Source: JAKFEW01 sp036675505
GTDB lineage: Bacteria; Cyanobacteriota; Sericytochromatia; S15B-MN24; JAQBPE01
Direction of reading: 5' to 3'
Length of the DNA stretch: 64,000 bases
Assembly: GCA_036675505.1 (NCBI GenBank)
Contig: JAKFEW010000009.1
Coordinates: forward strand, 1 to 64,000
Shown one piece after another: positions 42,171 through 51,566 of the stretch. The notes beneath the pieces were generated by a model. It searched no databases. It was not told the DNA's origin and worked only from the letters and a program-made list of their open reading frames with translations. Every line of letters starts with the position of its first letter. Position 1 is the first letter of the stretch. The translations under genes and the position numbers were made by a program.

Positions 42171-44894
42171 ATGGCCCGTGCCCCCCGGCTGAATGCACCT
42201 ATGCTCGCGCTCACGCTCGCGCTCGCCGTCGGGCTCGCGGGGTGCCAGGCACCCGCCAAGATCGTCAAGGGCAAGGTCGGTGCACCGCCGACCAATGGCG
42301 TCGCGGGGGGCTCCGCGATCGTGGGCGGCGGAACGGCGGCGCCGCCGCCCGTCGCCATGCAGGCGGATGGCCTGCGCGGCCGTGTGACGGCGCCGGCCGG
42401 AATCGTGGCGGCGGGCGCCGGCAACATGGTCGCGGCCGGGGCCGGCAACCTGGTCACCACCGGCTCCGGCAGCATGGTCGCCGCCGGTGCGGGAAACATC
42501 GTGGCGGCGGGGGCCGGGAACCTGGGCGCGGGCCGGCGGCTGCTGGCGATCGCGCAACAACCCCTGGCCGGCGCGCGCATCACGCTGGTCGACGCGGCCG
42601 GCGAGGCTGTCCGAGGGCGTGACGGCAAGCCCCTCACCGCCACCACCGACGCCACCGGTGGTTACACCTTCCCCACGGGCGTGCCGGCGCGTGGCGTGCG
42701 GGTCGTCGTCGATCTGGGCGCGAAGGGGCAGCTGCAGGCGATCGCCCCCAACCGCCGCACCCAGGCGCCTGTCGACGTCGATCTCATCAGCACGCTGTCG
42801 AGCGGCTACATCGTGAGCCAGTATGTGAAGCCGCAGGCCGATCCGCGCGCGACGCTCGACCGGTTGCCGCCCGACGTCGAGGCCGAGACGCGCGCGCGTG
42901 CCGCCGCGGCGCTGGCCGGTGGCAAGGTGGCGGCACCCAGCCGGCTCGACGCCGGCACCGTGGACGCGACGGTGGCCTCGCTCCGCAAGGAGGATGCGTG
43001 TTTCGACGAGCAGATGGAAACGGTGCGCAAGCTGCTGGTGATCGGCGCCGAATCCGCCGCCGCGACCGACGGGCCGGCGCTTTCGGCCACGATCGTGCCG
43101 GTGGGCCTCGCGTACGACGCCGGCAAGGCCGAGCTCTACTTCCTGGATCAGGGCCTGATCCGCAAGCTCACGCCGGCTGGCCGGATCGTCACGGTCGCGG
43201 GCAGCGGCCAGCGCGGCGGCGCCGATGGCGCGGGCCGCGCCGCGACGTTCCGCTTTCCCACGGCCCTCGCGTTCGGGCCCGGCGGCCGGGTGTACGTCGC
43301 CGACACCGGCGACTACAAGATCCGCGTCGTGAACACGGCGGACGCGACGAACCCGGTCACCACGCTCGCGGGCTCCGGCGTATCCGGCGCTGCCGACGGC
43401 ATCGGCCAGGCGGCGTCGTTCTTCAACCCCTCGGGCACCGTGGTCGACCAGGACGGCAACCTGTACGTCGCCGACTGGCTGAACCACAAGATCCGCAAGG
43501 TGCGGCCGGACGGCACGGTCACCACCTTCGCGGGCAGCGGCACGGCCGGCGACGCCGATGGGCCGGGCGCCCAGGCGACCTTCAACGGCCCGCGCGGGCT
43601 CGCCCGCGACGCCGCCGGGAACCTGTACGTCACCCAGAACGACAGCGCCGCGATCCGCAAGGTGGCGCCGGATGGCGCGGTCTCGACGATCGCGCTCCGC
43701 AGCCCGGAGCTCCTGTACGGGCCCGACGCGATCGCCCTCGACGGGAGCGGCAACGTCTACGTGACGCACACCTTCGGCGTCGCCAAGATCACGGCAGACG
43801 GAACGACGACCATCCTCGCGGGCGGCCTCACCCACGGCATGGCCGACGGCACGGGCGCTTCGGCGCTCTTCACGGCCCCTACGGGGATCGCCGTGTCCGC
43901 CGCGGGCGACGTGTTCGTGGCCGATACCGGCAACAACGCGCTGCGCAAGATCTCGCCCATGGGCGTCGTCACCACCATCGCGGGCTCGGGCCGCAGCGAC
44001 GCGAACGGCGCCGCCGCGGCGGCCCTGTTCAACAACATCGCGGCCATCGTCGGGAACGCCGCGGGCGAGCTTTACGTGGCCGATTCGGGTAGCAACACGG
44101 TGCGCAAGGTGGGCCTGGACGGGACGGTCTCCGCGATCGCCGGCTCGGGCCAGGCGGGCTTCGCCGACGGCGCGGGCAGCGCCGCGTCCTTCAACTCGCC
44201 GACCGGCCTCGCGCTGGACGCCGCGGGCGACCTGCTGGTGGCCGACACCTACGCCAACACGATCCGCCGCGTCGGCCTCGCGGATCCCACGCACCCGGTG
44301 ACCACGGTGTACGGCCCCCCCGCGGCCGACGAGCAGGGGCCGGGCTTCTACCCGGGCCCGGCCGTGTTCGATCCGGTCCGCGGCTTCATCGTCGCCCAAA
44401 ACAACCAGATCGACGTGCTCGGGGCCGATGGGAAGCTCACGCTGGTGGCTGGCGGGTCGGGCGAGGGCGCCGCCGACGGCAAGGGCGCTGCGGCGACCTT
44501 CTCGGGCATCGCGGGCCTGGCTCGCGACGGTCAGGGGAACGTCTATGTCGCGGAGGCCACCAACACGGTCATCCGGAAGGTCACCCCCGATGGCACGGTG
44601 ACGACCGTGGCGGGCCGGCCGTGGGTCGAAGGGGCGTCGTCGGTCGGCACCGATGGCCAGGGCGCCACAGCGACTTTCTCGCAGCCCTACGGCATCGCCA
44701 TCGACGGGGCGGGGAACCTGTACGTCGCGGACCTCGGGACGGGGATCCGGCAGATCACGCCGGACGGGAAGGTGACGACGATGGCGGTGACGCTGCCTGC
44801 GAACGCCGTGCTTTCCGGGGCGATCGCGGTGGTGGGCGGCGATCTGGTGTATTCGACGTCGACGCAGCTCTTCAGGGTGCCCCTGCCGCGGTGA
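42171..44894 (+). CDS. NHL-repeat lipoprotein
   Basis: 907 residues from ATG 42171 (GGAGGAG upstream; ATG 42156 overlaps that site). Signal ending LAGC makes it a lipoprotein. Residues ~75-120 contain about five tandem VAAGAGN-type units (VAAGAGNM, VAAGAGNL, VTTGSGSM...). Then follows a carboxypeptidase-regulatory-like beta-sandwich (PLAGARITLVDAAGEAV, TTDATGGYTFP). From ~residue 310 to the end come about ten NHL-type units with the pattern GxLYVADxxNHKIRKV and AGSGxxGxxDG, a beta-propeller. It probably works as a surface protein in binding or as a scaffold. A related protein is cut by the right end of the window. Confidence 0.9.
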   Translation: MARAPRLNAPMLALTLALAVGLAGCQAPAKIVKGKVGAPPTNGVAGGSAIVGGGTAAPPPVAMQADGLRGRVTAPAGIVAAGAGNMVAAGAGNLVTTGSGSMVAAGAGNIVAAGAGNLGAGRRLLAIAQQPLAGARITLVDAAGEAVRGRDGKPLTATTDATGGYTFPTGVPARGVRVVVDLGAKGQLQAIAPNRRTQAPVDVDLISTLSSGYIVSQYVKPQADPRATLDRLPPDVEAETRARAAAALAGGKVAAPSRLDAGTVDATVASLRKEDACFDEQMETVRKLLVIGAESAAATDGPALSATIVPVGLAYDAGKAELYFLDQGLIRKLTPAGRIVTVAGSGQRGGADGAGRAATFRFPTALAFGPGGRVYVADTGDYKIRVVNTADATNPVTTLAGSGVSGAADGIGQAASFFNPSGTVVDQDGNLYVADWLNHKIRKVRPDGTVTTFAGSGTAGDADGPGAQATFNGPRGLARDAAGNLYVTQNDSAAIRKVAPDGAVSTIALRSPELLYGPDAIALDGSGNVYVTHTFGVAKITADGTTTILAGGLTHGMADGTGASALFTAPTGIAVSAAGDVFVADTGNNALRKISPMGVVTTIAGSGRSDANGAAAAALFNNIAAIVGNAAGELYVADSGSNTVRKVGLDGTVSAIAGSGQAGFADGAGSAASFNSPTGLALDAAGDLLVADTYANTIRRVGLADPTHPVTTVYGPPAADEQGPGFYPGPAVFDPVRGFIVAQNNQIDVLGADGKLTLVAGGSGEGAADGKGAAATFSGIAGLARDGQGNVYVAEATNTVIRKVTPDGTVTTVAGRPWVEGASSVGTDGQGATATFSQPYGIAIDGAGNLYVADLGTGIRQITPDGKVTTMAVTLPANAVLSGAIAVVGGDLVYSTSTQLFRVPLPR

Positions 44895-44920
44895 GCGCGC
44901 CACCCACCCCCGGTTCGGCA

Positions 44921-44926
44921 TATAAT
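44921..44926 (+). promoter_or_regulatory. -10 box for the gene at 44955
   Basis: A perfect TATAAT lies 27 nt after the NHL gene stop; no good -35 is visible at 17 bp (CGCCAC). The predicted transcript starts near 44933. Confidence 0.45.
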
Positions 44927-44954
44927 GACCTCGTCCCGAACGCCAGGAGCACCC

Positions 44955-45431
44955 GTGTCGACCACCACGTCCACCGATCCCGCCGCCCAACTCGCGCTCG
45001 CCAGGCGCATCCTGAACATGGCCCTCGCGACGCACCGCAAGCTCGCGCCGCAGGTGATCGACGTGGTGCGCGCCTTGAAGGCCGCCGGCGTCCCAGCGGG
45101 TGGCGGCTTCTCGGATGCCGACCTCGCCGCGCCGCCTTCGCTCAAGTCTGCCAAGGTCGTGGAGATGTTGCAGGGGACGTTCCAGGAGGATGCGGCGGTA
45201 GCCGCGCGCGTCGACCAGGTCGTCGCGCGGTTCCAGCAGGCAGGCGCGACGCTCGGGGCGACGGAGGCTGGCCTGGCGGCAGATGCGGTGTCGCCGGAGC
45301 AGCTCGACGACCTGCAGCGCGCCGCGCTGTTCCTCGGGAAGTTCCATGAGGCCGTGAAGGGCGATCCGCTGCTGGTACAGCTCTTCCCGCCACCACAGGT
45401 GCTGATCGCCGACGAGGCCGACGCCATCTAA
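44955..45431 (+). CDS. Hypothetical helical protein, 158 aa
   Basis: GTG 44955 follows CAGGAGC at proper distance and the TATAAT at 44921. The protein is almost entirely alpha-helical by sequence pattern (AQLALARRILNMALATHRKL, VVEMLQGTFQEDAAVAARVDQVV quoted in part), with no signal peptide, membrane segment or known motif. Codon use is normal. It is convergent with the large kinase gene. I do not recognise the family. Confidence 0.65.
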   Translation: MSTTTSTDPAAQLALARRILNMALATHRKLAPQVIDVVRALKAAGVPAGGGFSDADLAAPPSLKSAKVVEMLQGTFQEDAAVAARVDQVVARFQQAGATLGATEAGLAADAVSPEQLDDLQRAALFLGKFHEAVKGDPLLVQLFPPPQVLIADEADAI

Positions 45432-45473
45432 CCTGGGTAGTGGTTCAACCACCCTAGGCGCAGCGGATCGAAC

Positions 45474-48400
45474 CTATCTCTCCAGGCGGGTCAGGAGGGC
45501 GCCGACCAGCGAGCCGAGCTGGCGCAGGGCCTCGGTGACGTGCGGGTCCTCGCGGCCCACGCGGCGGTCGTCGAGGTACAGGACGCCGCGCGTCTGGCCG
45601 GCGAACGAGACCGGCACCGCGTGGATCGTGCGCAGCCCCAGCGCCATCACGCTGCGCTGCGCGCCGAACGCCCCTGAAGCCTGCACGTCGTGCAAATGCA
45701 AAGGCTCGCCATGCTCGTACACCCAGCGGCAGGCGCTCTGGCTCGGCGCCTGCTCCGCGGCGGGCAGCGCGTGGCCGTCGCGGTCATAGGCGACCCGGCA
45801 GACCAGCTCGGGGCCGACGACCAGGCACAGGCGGTCGGCGCCCGCCAGCGCCAGCGCCTCGGCGGCGACCGCGGCCATGAAGGACTCGAGGTCCACGCAG
45901 CCGGCGGTGGCGAGGGCGACGCGGCCGAGCATGGCCGAGAGGGAGGCCTTGCGCTCCTCCTCCTGGCGCCGGCGCGCCGCGCCGATCGCGCTGGCAACGC
46001 GCCTGGCGAGGGCCTCGAGCATCTCCAGGTGGTAGTCGCCGAAGCCCGCCGTGATGTTGCGGCTATCGCCGATCATCACGCCGAGGACGGCACCATCCAC
46101 GGCCAGCGGCACCCCGACGATCGAGCGCAGGTCGAGCGCGCGGACGCTGGCCTGTTGGGAGAAGAAGCGATCCGACTGCGCGTCCTCGACGAACATCGGC
46201 CGCTCGTTCCAGAGCACCTGGTAGGCCAGGCTGGCGCTGAACTCGTCGGCGTCGTCCTCGGACATCCCGTAGTAGACCTTGTGGGTCACGTCGAGGTCCT
46301 CGAACAAAAGCAGGAAGCCGCGCTGGGCGCCGGCGAACTGCACCATCGTGGCGACGGCGCGGCGCAGCAGCTTGGGCAGCTCGGCGCCGCCGTCGAAGGA
46401 CGCCATCAGCGAGAGCAGGTCGCGCGCGGCGATCGAGAGGCCAACCGGCGCGAGCGTGCGCATGACCTCGCCCAGGTCGGGCTGCTCGAGGAAGGCGGTG
46501 GCGTCGGCCTCGGCGAGGCCCTTGGTCAGGCCTTCGAAGCGCTTCGCGATCGTGGCGCGCTCACGGTGCAGGCCCTGGGCCGCCAGCGCGCCGGCCGTGC
46601 ACAGCAGGTCGAGCCGGACGTCGCCGAGCGACTCGGCGCGCTCGCCGGACTTGTTGTAGCCGTCCACCGCGACTTTCGATAGGCCCGCCTCGAACGCGAG
46701 CCGCGCGCGCGTGTAGCCGACCTCGGCCGCGAGCAGGGCCAGCCCGGCCCGCTCGGCGAAGGCCTGGGCCTCGTCGCTCCAGGCCGTGCCCGCGGGCATG
46801 TCGCCCACGCGCAGCGCCCAGAGCGCTTGCAGGTGCAGGGCGTGGGCGAGATCGCCGAGGCGCGAGGCGGCGCGCAGCCGTGCGGCCCAGCCGGCCAGCC
46901 GTTCGCCCACCGCGGCCAGCGCCGTGAGCGGCGCGTCGGCGGCCAGCGCCGCCTGCAGCGCGGCCTTCATCTCGAGCCGTTCGAGCGCGGCGTCGTGCTC
47001 GGTGTTGCTGAGCTCGGCCGCCAGTCGCCTGGCGTCAGCGAGTGCCTGCGTGACGGGCTCGCGCCGGCCCAGCGCGATCAGGCCGTCGGTGTAGGGCACG
47101 AGCGCGTGCAGCTCCAGGTAGCGGTTCTGGATGTCGCGCGCGATCGCGAGCCCGGCGTTCATCTCGGCCTCGCCGGCCGCGAGCTCGCCGAGGTGGATCC
47201 GGGCCCGGCCGGCCACGACCCGCGCGAAGGCCTCGGGGAACTTGCGCTGGCTGGCCTGGGCGGCTGTCACCACGCGCTCGGCATGGTCGCGCGCCGCATG
47301 GGCGTCGCCCATCTCGAGCCAGGCGGACGAAAGGTTGAGGCGTGCCATCAGCTCGTCGTATGGCAGGTCGAACTGGCGGCAGGTGGCGAGGATGGCCTCG
47401 AAGGCCTCCTTGGCCTCGATCGGTCGGCCTTCCGCGAGGCAGACGTTGCCGCGCATCGAGAGGGCTTCGTTGGTCTGCACCGGGTTGCCGGAATCGCGGG
47501 CCACGGTGACGGCCTTGGCGAGCGCCGCGAGGCCCTCGTCGACCTTGCCGGCCGAGGCCAGGAAGTAACCGTAGAAGCTCAGCGCCACGGCCAGGTTGGC
47601 CGGCTTGCCGGCGTCGACGGCGTCGCGGCCCAGGGCCACGGCCTCGGCCATCAGCGCGCGGGCGGTCTCGGCATCGCCGGTGAAGTAGGCCGCGCGCCCC
47701 GCGTAAATGCGCGCCCGCACGCCGTTGGTCTCGTCGTTGCGGGCGTCGGCGAGCGCGATCGCCTGCGCCAGCACGCGCTTCGCGTCGTCGTAGCGGCCCG
47801 TCACGCTCAGCGTCGCGCCGTAGCTGGTGGTTTCCTCGGCCAGGGCGGGATCATCGCGACGGGCGAGCCTGGCGAGCAGGTCGGCCTCTTCGTAGCGGGC
47901 GGCCGCTTCCTTGCCGCGGCCCTGGTGGCGGATGACGTTGACTTGCAGGCGCTCGAGATCGAGGCGCTCGTCGTCGCTGAGGTCGGCGAGCGCGAGCGCT
48001 GGGCGCAGCAGGCCGTCGGCCGGCTCGAGCGTGAACTGCGCGATGGCCCGCGCGACGGCCGCGTGCACCCAGGGCACGGCGCGCCTGGGCGTTTCGCCAG
48101 CGAGCGCGTGGCGGGCGATCGCGAGCCCCTCGGCGAGCGGCACGCCGGGGTCTTCGGGATCACGCGCGACCTCGGCGAGCAGCCAGTCCGCCGCGGCGTC
48201 GTGGAGACGCCGGCGATCGGCCTGGTCCCACGAGGCGGCCAGGGCCACCGCCTGGGTCGCGCGGGCGAATCGGAAGGCGCGGTCGTCGGCGTCGAGCACG
48301 CCCGCCGCGACCAGCTCACGCAACGCCTGGAAGAAGCGATCGTCGGGCAGGCCCGCCACGCCGGCCAGCCAACGCAAATCGCCGGCGGCGCCGAGCACGG

Positions 48401-50048
48401 CCGCCGTGCGCGCGACCTGGCGCGCATCGTCGCCCAGTGCCGCGAGCCGCGCATCGAGGGCGACCCGCAGGCCGCCGGGCAACTCGAAGTTGCCGGCGGC
48501 CTGCCAGCGCCCGGCAGTTCGCCTCAGCGAGCCGGTCTCGAGCCAGTGGCCGAGCAGCGTGCCGACAGCGCCAGGCGAGCCGCCGGCCAGCGGCACGAGC
48601 CAGTCCGGGAGCCCGGCCGGCAGCTCCTCCTGGCCGAGCTGTTGGCGGGCGATGGCCAGGATCGCCTCGTCGGCGAGCGGCTCGAGCGCGATCACCTCGG
48701 CGCCCGTGGGTGCGGCCTCGCCGGCCCAGGCCCAGGCCCAGGTCGCCGCGGGCTCGCGCTGCAGGGCCTGCAGCAGCTCGAGCGAGGCCGGATCGAGCGC
48801 GTCGGCGGCGTCCACCAGCCAGAGCGCGCGGGGATGCACGGCGCGCGCGAGGGCCGCCACGGCGGCCTGCAGCCGCAAGCGCTCCGAGACGCCGTCCATC
48901 GGCGCGGCGGGCGCGACCGCGAGCTCGGGCAGCACGCGCGCGAGCACCGGCGCATGGATCGGGTGAAGGGTCAGCGCTGCGCCCGCGAGCGAGCGGAAGA
49001 ACGGCTGCAGCGCCCGGTAAGGCGCGGCGTCCGCGCCCTGGCCCTGGATCGAGAGGGTCGTGATGCCCGCGAGCTGCGCGTCGGCGCGGGCCTCGTCCAG
49101 CAGGCGGGTCTTGCCGGCGCCGGCTGGCCCGACGAGCCAGCGTCGCTCGCCCGGCTCGCCGCTCGCGACGGGCGCCCAGACGCCGCGCAGCGCCTCCTGG
49201 GCCGCCGCTCGCCCGACGACCGGGCTCGCGAGCAGGCCGACGAGATCGTCGCCTTCGGCTTGCAGATCGAGCGCGGCCAACAGCTCGCCGACGCTCGCGA
49301 AGCGCGCGGACGGCTCCTTCGCGAGCAGGCGCATGACCGCGGCGTCCATCTCGGGCGAGACGTACGAGTTGCGCTGCTGCAGGCGCTCGGGCCGGGTGTC
49401 GAGATGGGCGCGCAGCACCACCATGGTGTCCGCATGGGCGAAAGGCGGGCGGCCGCTCAGGGCGTGGTAGAGCACGGCACCGAGCGCGTAGAGGTCGCTG
49501 CGTGCGTCGATCGCGCCTTGCCGGATCACCTCGGGCGCCATGTAGGCGATCGAGCCCTTGATCGGCTCGCCCGAGCGCCCCGCCGGCGTCAGCAGGCCGA
49601 GGTCCATCAACAGCGCGGTGGCGTCGGGCTGGATGCGCACGTTTTCGGGCTTCAGGTCGCCATGCACGAAGCCGCGGCCATGAAGGAAGGCCAGCGCCGA
49701 GGCGATCTGCGGCAGCCAGGATCGAACCGCCGCCTCGTGCTGCGGCCGCGTGACGTTCAGATCCTCGCCCGGCACCAGCGCCATCGTCATGTATGGCACT
49801 TCGTCGGGGCCTTCGCCGTAGTCGAGCGCCTCGACCAGGTGCGGGTGACGCAGCGAGGCCATCGCCCAGAACTCCTGGCGGAACAGGAAGCGCGCCTGAG
49901 CGTCGTCGTCGCCCTCGGGCACGCGCAGCCGCTTGAGCGCAATCTCGCGCCCGGCCTCGCGATCGAGCACGCGGAAGACCTGACCCATGCCGCCCTCGCC
50001 GAGGGTCGATAGCAATTCGTAGCGAGAAGGAAGCGGCGGCGTCGTCAA
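45474..50048 (-). CDS. Serine/threonine kinase-ATPase-TPR-GAF multidomain regulator
   Basis: 1,524 residues, TTG start with AGGAGAG ahead. Residues ~8-265: protein kinase, with GEGGMGQVF glycine loop, ALKRL lysine, FVHGDLKPENV catalytic loop (HGD rather than HRD) and LLMDLGLLT (DLG rather than DFG), GSIAYMAPEV. Residues ~280-600: AAA/STAND-type ATPase with Walker A VGPAGAGKT and LWLVDAADAL as Walker B-like. Residues ~650-1150: TPR-like helical repeats. Residues ~1190-1340 and ~1380-1515: two GAF domains. This order matches the large PknK/guanylate-cyclase-like sensor kinases of myxobacteria and cyanobacteria. It integrates a small-molecule signal (GAF) with kinase output in the cytoplasm. Confidence 0.93.
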   Translation of the reverse strand: MTTPPLPSRYELLSTLGEGGMGQVFRVLDREAGREIALKRLRVPEGDDDAQARFLFRQEFWAMASLRHPHLVEALDYGEGPDEVPYMTMALVPGEDLNVTRPQHEAAVRSWLPQIASALAFLHGRGFVHGDLKPENVRIQPDATALLMDLGLLTPAGRSGEPIKGSIAYMAPEVIRQGAIDARSDLYALGAVLYHALSGRPPFAHADTMVVLRAHLDTRPERLQQRNSYVSPEMDAAVMRLLAKEPSARFASVGELLAALDLQAEGDDLVGLLASPVVGRAAAQEALRGVWAPVASGEPGERRWLVGPAGAGKTRLLDEARADAQLAGITTLSIQGQGADAAPYRALQPFFRSLAGAALTLHPIHAPVLARVLPELAVAPAAPMDGVSERLRLQAAVAALARAVHPRALWLVDAADALDPASLELLQALQREPAATWAWAWAGEAAPTGAEVIALEPLADEAILAIARQQLGQEELPAGLPDWLVPLAGGSPGAVGTLLGHWLETGSLRRTAGRWQAAGNFELPGGLRVALDARLAALGDDARQVARTAAVLGAAGDLRWLAGVAGLPDDRFFQALRELVAAGVLDADDRAFRFARATQAVALAASWDQADRRRLHDAAADWLLAEVARDPEDPGVPLAEGLAIARHALAGETPRRAVPWVHAAVARAIAQFTLEPADGLLRPALALADLSDDERLDLERLQVNVIRHQGRGKEAAARYEEADLLARLARRDDPALAEETTSYGATLSVTGRYDDAKRVLAQAIALADARNDETNGVRARIYAGRAAYFTGDAETARALMAEAVALGRDAVDAGKPANLAVALSFYGYFLASAGKVDEGLAALAKAVTVARDSGNPVQTNEALSMRGNVCLAEGRPIEAKEAFEAILATCRQFDLPYDELMARLNLSSAWLEMGDAHAARDHAERVVTAAQASQRKFPEAFARVVAGRARIHLGELAAGEAEMNAGLAIARDIQNRYLELHALVPYTDGLIALGRREPVTQALADARRLAAELSNTEHDAALERLEMKAALQAALAADAPLTALAAVGERLAGWAARLRAASRLGDLAHALHLQALWALRVGDMPAGTAWSDEAQAFAERAGLALLAAEVGYTRARLAFEAGLSKVAVDGYNKSGERAESLGDVRLDLLCTAGALAAQGLHRERATIAKRFEGLTKGLAEADATAFLEQPDLGEVMRTLAPVGLSIAARDLLSLMASFDGGAELPKLLRRAVATMVQFAGAQRGFLLLFEDLDVTHKVYYGMSEDDADEFSASLAYQVLWNERPMFVEDAQSDRFFSQQASVRALDLRSIVGVPLAVDGAVLGVMIGDSRNITAGFGDYHLEMLEALARRVASAIGAARRRQEEERKASLSAMLGRVALATAGCVDLESFMAAVAAEALALAGADRLCLVVGPELVCRVAYDRDGHALPAAEQAPSQSACRWVYEHGEPLHLHDVQASGAFGAQRSVMALGLRTIHAVPVSFAGQTRGVLYLDDRRVGREDPHVTEALRQLGSLVGALLTRLER

Positions 50049-50073
50049 AAGGCTCTCCTGGTACGGCGGTGAG

Positions 50074-50079
50074 ATTATA
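50074..50079 (-). promoter_or_regulatory. -10 box of the kinase gene
   Basis: On the minus strand GGGTATAAT with perfect TATAAT, 25 bp before the TTG start. No matching -35 at 17 bp, so it may depend on an activator or on the extended GGG context. Confidence 0.45.
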
Positions 50080-50263
50080 CCCGAGTTGTGGCCGATCGCG
50101 GGTCCCGTTCAGGACATAACTGTCATCGCCTTAAATGAACTTTTACTCAGGCTTTAGCTCCTGTTCATCGAATCCCGCGAAAAATCGCCGACAATCAAAT
50201 CAGCCAATTAACACTCTCTTGAAGACCAGGTTAACCGTTTACCTGAAGCCCGAGGATGCCCCG

Positions 50264-51154
50264 ATGCGCCGCCTGATTCTCGTCACCTTGATCACCAGCC
50301 TGCTTGCGGGCTGCGGCGCTGCGCCGACGATGGGCACCGTGGCGAAGGTCCAGCGCGGTGGCGTCACCAAGGCGGTGAGCACGGCCGTGAAGCCGGGCGT
50401 CCGCACGATCCCCGGCTACAAGGGCCCGCAGCCCTCGGTGAGCGTCACCGCGACCGGCTCGGCGGCCGAGGTGGCCGCGAGCGAGGAAGCCGCGAACGCG
50501 ATGCTCGAGTCGGATATGTCGCTCGAGTCGATCGAACTGCTGATCCAGGACGGCGGCGCGTACTTCGTCCAGGGCCTGTTCACGGACTTCAAGGACTGGG
50601 TGGCCCGCACCTGGCAGCGCTTCAAGCTCAGCCGGGAGGTCAAGTCGGCCCTCAAGCACAACCGCGAGAAGGCCTTCGAGCTCCACGAGGGCGAAATCGA
50701 CGACATGCGGAAGAACCGCACGGCCCCGGTCACGAAGATCAACACGCTGGCGGACGCCAAGGAGATCGTGACCACCTGGTCCTCGACCCACAAGGGCACT
50801 TACGAGATCGAGACCCGCCGCGTGGTGGACGACGAGGGCGTGACCCAGAACCTGAGCGTCTCGCTGAAGGGCGAAGACACCAAGGGCGTTTCGATCGACC
50901 TGGTCCGCATCCGCACGCTGGTGGGCGAAGACGGCACCTACAAGGTCGCCACCCGCAAGACCACGACCGGCAAGGACGGCCGCGAGGAGTACCAGGAGTG
51001 GATCAAGCAGGTCAACGTGGACGGCACCGAGACGATCTCGGGCTACATGCTCCACCGCGACGGCTACCGCACCGACATCACGGGCACCCGCGACGCCAAG
51101 GGCAAGGTCAAGATCGACGTCTCGAAGATCGCCCCGGCGCACAGCAAGCGCTAA
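50264..51154 (+). CDS. Lipoprotein of unknown function
   Basis: 296 residues. ATG 50264 has CGAGGA 7 nt before; the upstream frame to 50135 is AT-rich and non-coding. Signal with lipobox LLAGC (Cys ~16). Residues ~75-150 are helical and acidic. The C-terminal half (~170-290) is a repetitive beta pattern with Lys/Thr-rich strands (THKGTYEIETRRVVDDEG, EDGTYKVATRKTTTG, VDGTETISGYMLHRDG), like a small beta-sheet of repeated hairpins. No family recognised. It is divergent from the kinase gene across a 215-bp AT-rich gap (50049-50263). Confidence 0.82.
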   Translation: MRRLILVTLITSLLAGCGAAPTMGTVAKVQRGGVTKAVSTAVKPGVRTIPGYKGPQPSVSVTATGSAAEVAASEEAANAMLESDMSLESIELLIQDGGAYFVQGLFTDFKDWVARTWQRFKLSREVKSALKHNREKAFELHEGEIDDMRKNRTAPVTKINTLADAKEIVTTWSSTHKGTYEIETRRVVDDEGVTQNLSVSLKGEDTKGVSIDLVRIRTLVGEDGTYKVATRKTTTGKDGREEYQEWIKQVNVDGTETISGYMLHRDGYRTDITGTRDAKGKVKIDVSKIAPAHSKR

Positions 51155-51175
51155 CCACGATCGACGCTGAAGGTG

Positions 51176-51498
51176 TCAGGAACTGGAAACCGGCTTCGGC
51201 TCCTCGCCGAACCTGACCTCGTAGCGCTTCACTGCCATAGCCAAAGCCGCGCGCGCGTTACCGAGCTTGCCCGCGATCGGACCGAGCGCCGTCACTTCCC
51301 GCCCGAGCGCCTCGGCGGCCGCGCGATAGCGACGAGAATGGTGCCGGCGAAGAACCGCTCGATCCGGGAGAGATGCCTCACGGTCCGCGCGAGCCGGCGC
51401 GCGGCGGTTTTCAGCTGTATTTTCACTGAGGCGGCATCCATGAATGTGGGGATTCCTCGATTCCCGACCACGATAGCGAACAGCCATGGGTTCGTCAA
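51176..51498 (-). pseudogene. Possible frameshifted small protein
   Basis: Minus-strand frame from ATG 51498 gives MTNPWLFAIVVGNRGIP, then VKIQLKTAARRLARTV and RIERFFAGTIL before drifting into an Arg/Pro-rich stop. One frame over, AAAEALGREVTALGPIAGKL and AMAVKRYEVRFGEEPKPV continue plausibly to 51176. Together they would form one ~105-residue helical protein if a frameshift near 51330 is assumed. The evidence is only codon quality, not family similarity. Alternatively the region is non-coding. Confidence 0.3.
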
Positions 51499-51566
51499 AC
51501 CGCTCCCCTGCTGAAATCCGAGCCCTAAGACGTACCGTAGGACATGTCAGACAGGAGGGTCCCATC

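Noticed and set aside
42042..45452. Minus-strand 1,136-codon ORF opposite the NHL gene
   Set aside because: Arg/Gly/His-rich shadow of the repeat gene.
46827..50012. Plus-strand 1,061-codon ORF opposite the kinase gene
   Set aside because: Shadow frame; the minus-strand kinase, ATPase and GAF motifs are clear.
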